Positions 10,577 through 14,342 of a stretch of 14,342 nucleotides of DNA are shown one piece after another. The DNA comes from Paracoccaceae bacterium (GTDB lineage: Bacteria; Pseudomonadota; Alphaproteobacteria; Rhodobacterales; Rhodobacteraceae): assembly GCA_003545125.1 (NCBI GenBank), contig DQCI01000210.1, positions 1-14,342 of the forward strand, given 5' to 3'. The translations under genes and the position numbers were made by a program. Below the pieces are notes generated by a model. The model searched no databases. It was not told the origin of the DNA and worked only from the letters and a program-made list of their open reading frames with translations. Numbering within the stretch: position 1 is the first letter of the stretch; each line of letters starts with the position of its first letter.

Positions 10577-11941
10577 ATGGCAGAGATATCCGCGAAGAGA
10601 CGGATCTGGGGCTGGTGGTGGTTCGACTGGGCCAGCCAGCCCTATCACACCCTGCTGGTTACCTTCGTCTTCGGCCCGTTCTTCGCGGTGGTCGCCGCCG
10701 CCTGGTTTGTCGGAACCGGCCTCGACGAACGCACAGCGGATGCCGAGGCACAGGCGCTGTGGTCGCTCGCCCTTACCGTCACCGGGCTCATCATCGGCTT
10801 CGGCGGGCCGATCATGGGGGCGATGGCCGACAGTTCCGGACGGCGACGGCCCTGGATCCTCGCGTTTTCACTGATGTATGTGATCGGAGCCGGCGCGCTC
10901 TGGTTCACCGATCCGGCCGGGACCAACACTTGGACCATGCTCGTCTTTTTCGGCATCGGCTTCATCGGCGCCGAGTTCGCGCTGATCTTCGTCAATGCCC
11001 AACTTCCCGGGCTGGTACCCGAAGAAGACGTTGGCAAAGTGTCCGGCTCCGGCTTTGCCTTCGGTTATCTCGGCGGGCTCGCGGCGCTGCTCCTCATGCT
11101 GCTCATCTTCGTCGAACAGGAGGGCGGCAAGACGCTGATCGGGCTCGATCCGGGGTTCGGACTGCTCGATGCAGGGGCGCGCGAGGGCACGCGGGCGGTG
11201 GGGCCGTTCACCGCACTGTGGTTCGCGCTGTTCATGATCCCTTACGCGATGTGGGTCCATGACCGGCCGACCGGCGCCAGTATTTCGTTTCGCGCAGCCC
11301 TCGGGATCATCGTCAAGGCGCTGAAATCGGTGGTGAAGAAACGTTCGCTCGGCGCCTACCTCTTGTCGTCGATGTTCTACCGCGACGCGCTCAACGGGCT
11401 CTATGGCTTCGGCGGCGTCTATGCGGCGCTGGTGCTCGACTGGCCGATCGTGCTGGTCGGCGTGTTCGGTATCGTCGCGCTGATCTCGTCGGCGCTGTTC
11501 GCTTGGCTCGGTGGCAAGATCGACAGCGCCATCGGGCCGAAACCGGTGATCGTGGGCGCGATCCTGGTGCTGATCGGCGTGGTCGTCGTCGTCCTGTTCA
11601 TGAGCCGCGAGATGATCTTCGGCATCCCGCTCGCCGAGGGTTCAAAACTCCCCGACATCGTCTTCTTCGCCTGCGGCGTGTTGATCGGCGGCATGGGCGG
11701 CGCGCTGCAATCGGCCTCGCGCACGATGATGGTGCGCCATGCCGATCCTGCCGCCCCGACCGAAAGCTTCGGCCTGTACGGGCTTTCGGGCCGCGCAACC
11801 GCCTTCATGGCGCCCGCCCTCATCGGCCTCATCACCACCATGACCGGATCGGCCCGGATCGGCGTCTCGCCGCTGATCGGGCTGTTTCTTCTTGGTCTCA
11901 TTCTGCTAATCTGGGTGAAACCCGGGGGCGAAAAAGGTTGA
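10577..11941 (+). CDS. MFS transporter, UMF1 / Atg22-like family
   Basis: A 454-residue, roughly 12-segment inner-membrane transporter. The N-terminus WGWWWFDWASQPYHTLLVTFVFGPFF is typical of the UMF1 (Atg22-like) group, where a W..fDWA motif precedes helix 1. The MFS motif A loop between helices 2 and 3 is GPIMGAMADSSGRRRPW (77-93). A longer polar loop (about 177-210, rich in Gly and Asp) separates two mid-protein helices, as is common in this group. Atg22 exports amino acids from yeast vacuoles; substrates of the bacterial members are mostly unknown. It is the first gene of an operon: the stop codon is four bases from the mepA ATG. Pairing with a murein endopeptidase makes a peptide or cell-wall-fragment substrate conceivable, but this is inference. 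Confidence 0.9.
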   Translation: MAEISAKRRIWGWWWFDWASQPYHTLLVTFVFGPFFAVVAAAWFVGTGLDERTADAEAQALWSLALTVTGLIIGFGGPIMGAMADSSGRRRPWILAFSLMYVIGAGALWFTDPAGTNTWTMLVFFGIGFIGAEFALIFVNAQLPGLVPEEDVGKVSGSGFAFGYLGGLAALLLMLLIFVEQEGGKTLIGLDPGFGLLDAGAREGTRAVGPFTALWFALFMIPYAMWVHDRPTGASISFRAALGIIVKALKSVVKKRSLGAYLLSSMFYRDALNGLYGFGGVYAALVLDWPIVLVGVFGIVALISSALFAWLGGKIDSAIGPKPVIVGAILVLIGVVVVVLFMSREMIFGIPLAEGSKLPDIVFFACGVLIGGMGGALQSASRTMMVRHADPAAPTESFGLYGLSGRATAFMAPALIGLITTMTGSARIGVSPLIGLFLLGLILLIWVKPGGEKG

Positions 11942-11945
11942 GACG

Positions 11946-12887
11946 ATGAAAGCTTTTCCGATCCTTGCCCTTTCGCTCGGGCTGACCCTTGCGGGCTGCA
12001 TGAGCACGACCACGACCACTTCCGGCATTGACTACGCCGGGGCCTCCGGCCTGCCGAGGGCGACCAAGGTGCGGGTGTCGACCTCCGGTGAACCGGCCAA
12101 ACAGCTCTTCGGTCCGGTAGAGAGCCCCTCCGCCCAGGCGCCCGAAAGCTTCGGCTCCTACTCGAAGGGCTGTCTCGCGGGGGCAGAGCAACTGCCCGAG
12201 ACCGGGCCCACCTGGCAGGCGATGCGGCTCAGCCGCAACCGCAACTGGGGCCACCCCGCGCTCATCGACTTCCTGGAACGGTTCTCGGCCAGGGCGGCGC
12301 AGCAGCCGGGCTGGGCGGGGCTCTATGTCGGCGACATGAGCCAGCCGCGCGGCGGGCCGATGTCGTCGGGCCACGCCAGCCACCAGATCGGGCTCGACGC
12401 CGATATCTGGATGCTGCCGCCGTCGCGGCTCAACCTCACCGCGACCGAACGCGAAAACCTCTCGTCGATTTCGATGCGCCGCGCGAACGGGGCTTACGTG
12501 AACGCGAAGTGGACGAAGGCCCACATGGCGATCATCAAGGCCGCCGCCTCCGACCCGGCGGTGGCGCGGATCTTCGTCTTTCCCGGCGCCAAGGTGCAGA
12601 TGTGCAAAGATGCGCGCGGCGACCGGTCGTGGCTGAGAAAAGTGCGGCCCTGGTGGGGGCACCACTACCATTTCCATGTCCGTCTCGCCTGCCCGGCCGG
12701 TGACCGGACCTGTGTCGATCAGGCGCCGCCGCCACCCGGTGACGGCTGCAAAGACGCGGAAGGTTGGGTCGACCGGATCCTCAACCCGCCGCCGCCCGAT
12801 CCGAACGCCAAGCCCGCGCCGGCGAAACCGCCAACCACCCTGGCCGATCTGCCTGCCCAATGCGCTTCCGTCCTGGGCGCGCGCTGA
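11946..12887 (+). CDS. mepA: Penicillin-insensitive murein endopeptidase MepA, lipoprotein
   Basis: A 313-residue zinc endopeptidase of the LAS (MepA/M74) family that cuts D-Ala-mesoDAP cross-bridges in peptidoglycan. Residues 1-18 are a lipoprotein signal with lipobox LAGC (Cys18) and Met at +2, so outer-membrane anchoring is likely; the E. coli enzyme is periplasmic with an ordinary signal. Zinc and active-site motifs are intact: SGHASHQIGLDADIW (141-155) gives His143, His146 and Asp153, and WWGHHYHFHVRL (236-247) gives His239, His242 and His244, with the same spacings as E. coli MepA His113/Asp120/His206/His209/His211. A Ser/Thr-rich tether follows Cys18, and the C-terminal tail (258-300) is Pro-rich with an extra Cys pair region. 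It starts four bases after the MFS gene and overlaps the next gene by 28 bases, so the three are probably translated as a coupled unit. Confidence 0.95.
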   Translation: MKAFPILALSLGLTLAGCMSTTTTTSGIDYAGASGLPRATKVRVSTSGEPAKQLFGPVESPSAQAPESFGSYSKGCLAGAEQLPETGPTWQAMRLSRNRNWGHPALIDFLERFSARAAQQPGWAGLYVGDMSQPRGGPMSSGHASHQIGLDADIWMLPPSRLNLTATERENLSSISMRRANGAYVNAKWTKAHMAIIKAAASDPAVARIFVFPGAKVQMCKDARGDRSWLRKVRPWWGHHYHFHVRLACPAGDRTCVDQAPPPPGDGCKDAEGWVDRILNPPPPDPNAKPAPAKPPTTLADLPAQCASVLGAR

Positions 12888-13765
12888 TCCTGCTCGCCTG
12901 CGCGCTGGTGCTCGGTTTCGCCGTCCGCAGCGAGGGCGAGGCCGTGTTCGTCTCGCGCATGGTCTGGACGATGGACGATCCGGCCTTCGGCGGCTGGTCG
13001 GGTCTGGAGCTGTCCACCAACGGCAGCGCCTTCACCGCGATCGGCGACCGGGGCTGGCTCACCAATGGCGTACTCATCCGGACCGGCGCCGGACGCCTCA
13101 CCGGGATCGACGCGGCGCCGATGCGGCGGCTCGACGATACCGCGGACGCGTTTATCGGCGACAGCGTGCGCGATGCCGAGGGTCTGGCCCTTGCCCCCGA
13201 CGGCCGGGTATTCGTGTCTTTCGAGGGGGTCCGCCGGGTTATGTCCTACCCGGACGCGCGCGGGATGGAGCCGACGCTGCTGCCGATATACCGCGATTTC
13301 ATCGGGTTGACTCCCAACACCTCGCTGGAGGCGCTTGCGATCGGCGTGGACGGGGCCCTCTACACTCTGCCGGAGGCGATCCATGGTGGCGGGCCGTTTC
13401 CGGTCTACCGCTTTGACGGTGCCAAATGGCAGGTCTTCGCGCGGGTTCGCAATCTCGACGACGGTTTCGTGCCAGTCGGAGCAGACATCGGACCGGACGG
13501 GCGGTTCTATCTGCTCGAACGTAAACTCCGCCGCCGTATCGGGTTCGCCAGCCGGGTCCGGCGGTTCGATCTGGGCGCGGAGGGTCTCGCCGGAGAGGTC
13601 TTGCTCCTGCGCACCCGGCCCGGCACCCATGACAACCTCGAAGGCCTGGCCGCCTGGCGCGATGCGGCCGGGCGTATGCGGCTGACGATGGTTTCGGACG
13701 ACAATTTCGGGCCATGGCAGAAGACCGAGCTTGTCGAGTACCTATTGCCGTCCGAGAGACGTTGA
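12860..13765 (+). CDS. Secreted esterase-like activity of phytase family protein
   Basis: A 301-residue beta-propeller-like protein of the phytase-like (PF13449) group; some members hydrolyse phosphate esters, but most are uncharacterised. Repeated family motifs: SGLEL (47-51) with AIGDRG (60-65), RDAEGLALAPDGRVFVSFEG (104-123), SLEALAI (155-161), DGRFYLLERKL (213-223), DNLEGLAAW (258-266) and SDDNFGPWQKTELVEYLL (279-296). The N-terminus MRFRPGRALILLACALVLGFAV is a signal peptide or anchor; Cys14 in LLAC is a poor lipobox because the hydrophobic part before it is short. The ATG at 12860 lies inside mepA with no ribosome site, giving a 28-base overlap and implying translational coupling. A longer frame starting at 12764 would bury the signal sequence, so it was not chosen. 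Confidence 0.85.
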   Translation: MRFRPGRALILLACALVLGFAVRSEGEAVFVSRMVWTMDDPAFGGWSGLELSTNGSAFTAIGDRGWLTNGVLIRTGAGRLTGIDAAPMRRLDDTADAFIGDSVRDAEGLALAPDGRVFVSFEGVRRVMSYPDARGMEPTLLPIYRDFIGLTPNTSLEALAIGVDGALYTLPEAIHGGGPFPVYRFDGAKWQVFARVRNLDDGFVPVGADIGPDGRFYLLERKLRRRIGFASRVRRFDLGAEGLAGEVLLLRTRPGTHDNLEGLAAWRDAAGRMRLTMVSDDNFGPWQKTELVEYLLPSERR

Positions 13766-13819
13766 ATCGCAATTACCCTGTCACCATGATGTCTCGTAAG
13801 GCTTCGGTGGCCGACTGAC

Positions 13820-13848
13820 TTGACCCGCGGGTCGTCCGGGGGTAGGAG
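13820..13848 (+). promoter_or_regulatory. Promoter-like sequence before the queuosine precursor transporter
   Basis: TTGACC (13820-13825), exactly 17 bases, then TAGGAG (13843-13848). Transcription would begin near 13855, at the first hairpin of the leader, giving an RNA of about 50 bases before the ATG, the right size to hold the pseudoknot at 13871-13900. The -10 matches the consensus at only three positions, which is common in this GC-rich group. Confidence 0.45.
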
Positions 13849-13870
13849 GCGGCGCTCTCGGCGCGCGAGA

Positions 13871-13900
13871 GACAAGTCTCCGCTACCTTGTCAAAACGGA
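13871..13900 (+). promoter_or_regulatory. Candidate class I preQ1 riboswitch (translational)
   Basis: P1 is GACAAG (13871-13876) with CUUGUC (13887-13892). The loop UCUCCGCUAC (13877-13886) has 10 nt, the same length as in the Thermoanaerobacter (Tte) preQ1-I aptamer; it begins with U next to P1 and ends with C before the P1 3' strand, the two positions that contact preQ1 in known structures. P2 is UCCG (13879-13882) with CGGA (13897-13900), joined by an AAAA linker, forming an H-type pseudoknot. CGGA is also the only ribosome-binding sequence, eight bases before the ATG, so ligand binding should block translation. The next gene imports queuosine precursors, the classic target. Caveat: the A-rich linker is 4-5 nt, against about 8-9 in the textbook examples, so the outer P1 pairs may need to open. 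Confidence 0.62.
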
Positions 13901-13908
13901 CCAGACAT

Positions 13909-14342
13909 ATGCGTCTCCTCACCGGCGTTCTCGCCATGGCCGCCATCGTCGTGGCCTCCAACATTCTCGTGCAGTTCCTGCTGGGTCCGTGGCTCACCTG
14001 GGGCGCGCTCACCTACCCGATCGCCTTCCTGGTCACGGATGTGATGAACCGGGTCTACGGCCCCCGGGCCGCGCGCCGGGTGGTGTTTGCGGGCTTCGTC
14101 GTGGGCGTGCTCTGTTCGCTCATTGGCAGCCAGATCATGCTCGCGGGCGACGGCTTCACCTATCCGGCGGTGGCGCTACGTGTCGCGATTGGCTCCGGCA
14201 TCGCCTTCCTGACCGCGCAGATGCTCGACGTTGCGCTGTTCGATGCGCTCAGGCAGCGCAGCTGGTGGCTGCCGCCGCTGGTCTCGACCCTCGTCGGCTC
14301 CGCCGTCGATACCGCGCTGTTCTTCACCATCGCCTTCTCGGC
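13909..14342 (+). CDS. yhhQ: Queuosine precursor transporter, YhhQ/VUT family, N-terminal part
   Basis: The first 144 residues of a membrane transporter cut by the right edge; relatives are about 200-230. YhhQ-type proteins import preQ0/preQ1 (queuosine precursors) for tRNA anticodon modification. Signatures seen: MAAIVVASNILVQFLLG (helix 1), WLTWGALTYPIAFLVTDVMNRVYGP (28-52), which matches the TWGAFSFPFIFLATDL region of E. coli YhhQ, RRVVFAGF, FLTAQMLDVALFDALRQRSWWLPP and VSTLVGSAVDTALFFTIAF. About four membrane segments fall within the part present. The ATG at 13909 is the first in frame and follows CGGA with eight-base spacing. The gene has its own promoter-like sequence and structured leader, so it is probably independent of the mepA operon. 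Confidence 0.92.
   Translation, partial: MRLLTGVLAMAAIVVASNILVQFLLGPWLTWGALTYPIAFLVTDVMNRVYGPRAARRVVFAGFVVGVLCSLIGSQIMLAGDGFTYPAVALRVAIGSGIAFLTAQMLDVALFDALRQRSWWLPPLVSTLVGSAVDTALFFTIAFS

Overview
The window is GC-rich, densely coded DNA (roughly two thirds G+C by eye) with the gene content and protein style of an alphaproteobacterium, most likely Rhodobacterales (Roseobacter/Rhodobacter group). This rests on recognisable family members (YaaA, RecQ, YggT, UMF1 transporter, MepA, queuosine-precursor transporter) and on protein styles I associate with that order. No search was run. I see no mobile element, CRISPR array, tRNA or rRNA; this looks like ordinary chromosome.

Layout. (1) 1-2469, minus: the N-terminal 823 residues of a periplasmic PAN-domain alpha-2-macroglobulin, cut by the left edge. 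(2) 2635-5271, plus, divergent from it: a soluble hybrid histidine kinase (coiled coil, PAS-like, HisKA, HATPase, a degenerate receiver, a long Pro/Glu linker, a canonical receiver). (3) 5272-5378: convergent junction with a hairpin for each strand. (4) 9468 down to 5379, minus: a co-directional set yggT, recQ, an unrecognised secreted four-cysteine protein, and yaaA, ending at a hairpin with a T-run. (5) 9599-10129, plus, divergent from yggT: a hotdog-fold thioesterase. (6) 10130-10576: a 447-base non-coding stretch with an 18-bp perfect palindrome, a CtrA-like box and a short tandem repeat. (7) 10577-13765, plus: a tight three-gene operon of UMF1-type MFS transporter, MepA murein endopeptidase lipoprotein and phytase-like esterase. 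(8) 13766-14342, plus: a promoter-like sequence, a structured leader and the start of a YhhQ-type queuosine precursor transporter, cut by the right edge.

The most interesting signal is that leader. Positions 13871-13900 fold as an H-type pseudoknot matching the class I preQ1 riboswitch: a 6-bp P1, a 10-nt loop starting U and ending GCUAC, an A-rich tail, and a 4-bp P2 whose 3' strand is the ribosome-binding CGGA eight bases before the ATG. It sits directly before a queuosine-precursor transporter, so it is probably a translational OFF switch. Its A-rich tail is shorter than in the classic examples.

Functionally the genes are envelope-oriented (A2M, MepA, phytase-like protein, YggT), with stress and repair functions (YaaA, RecQ), one signalling kinase without an obvious partner, and tRNA-modification precursor uptake.
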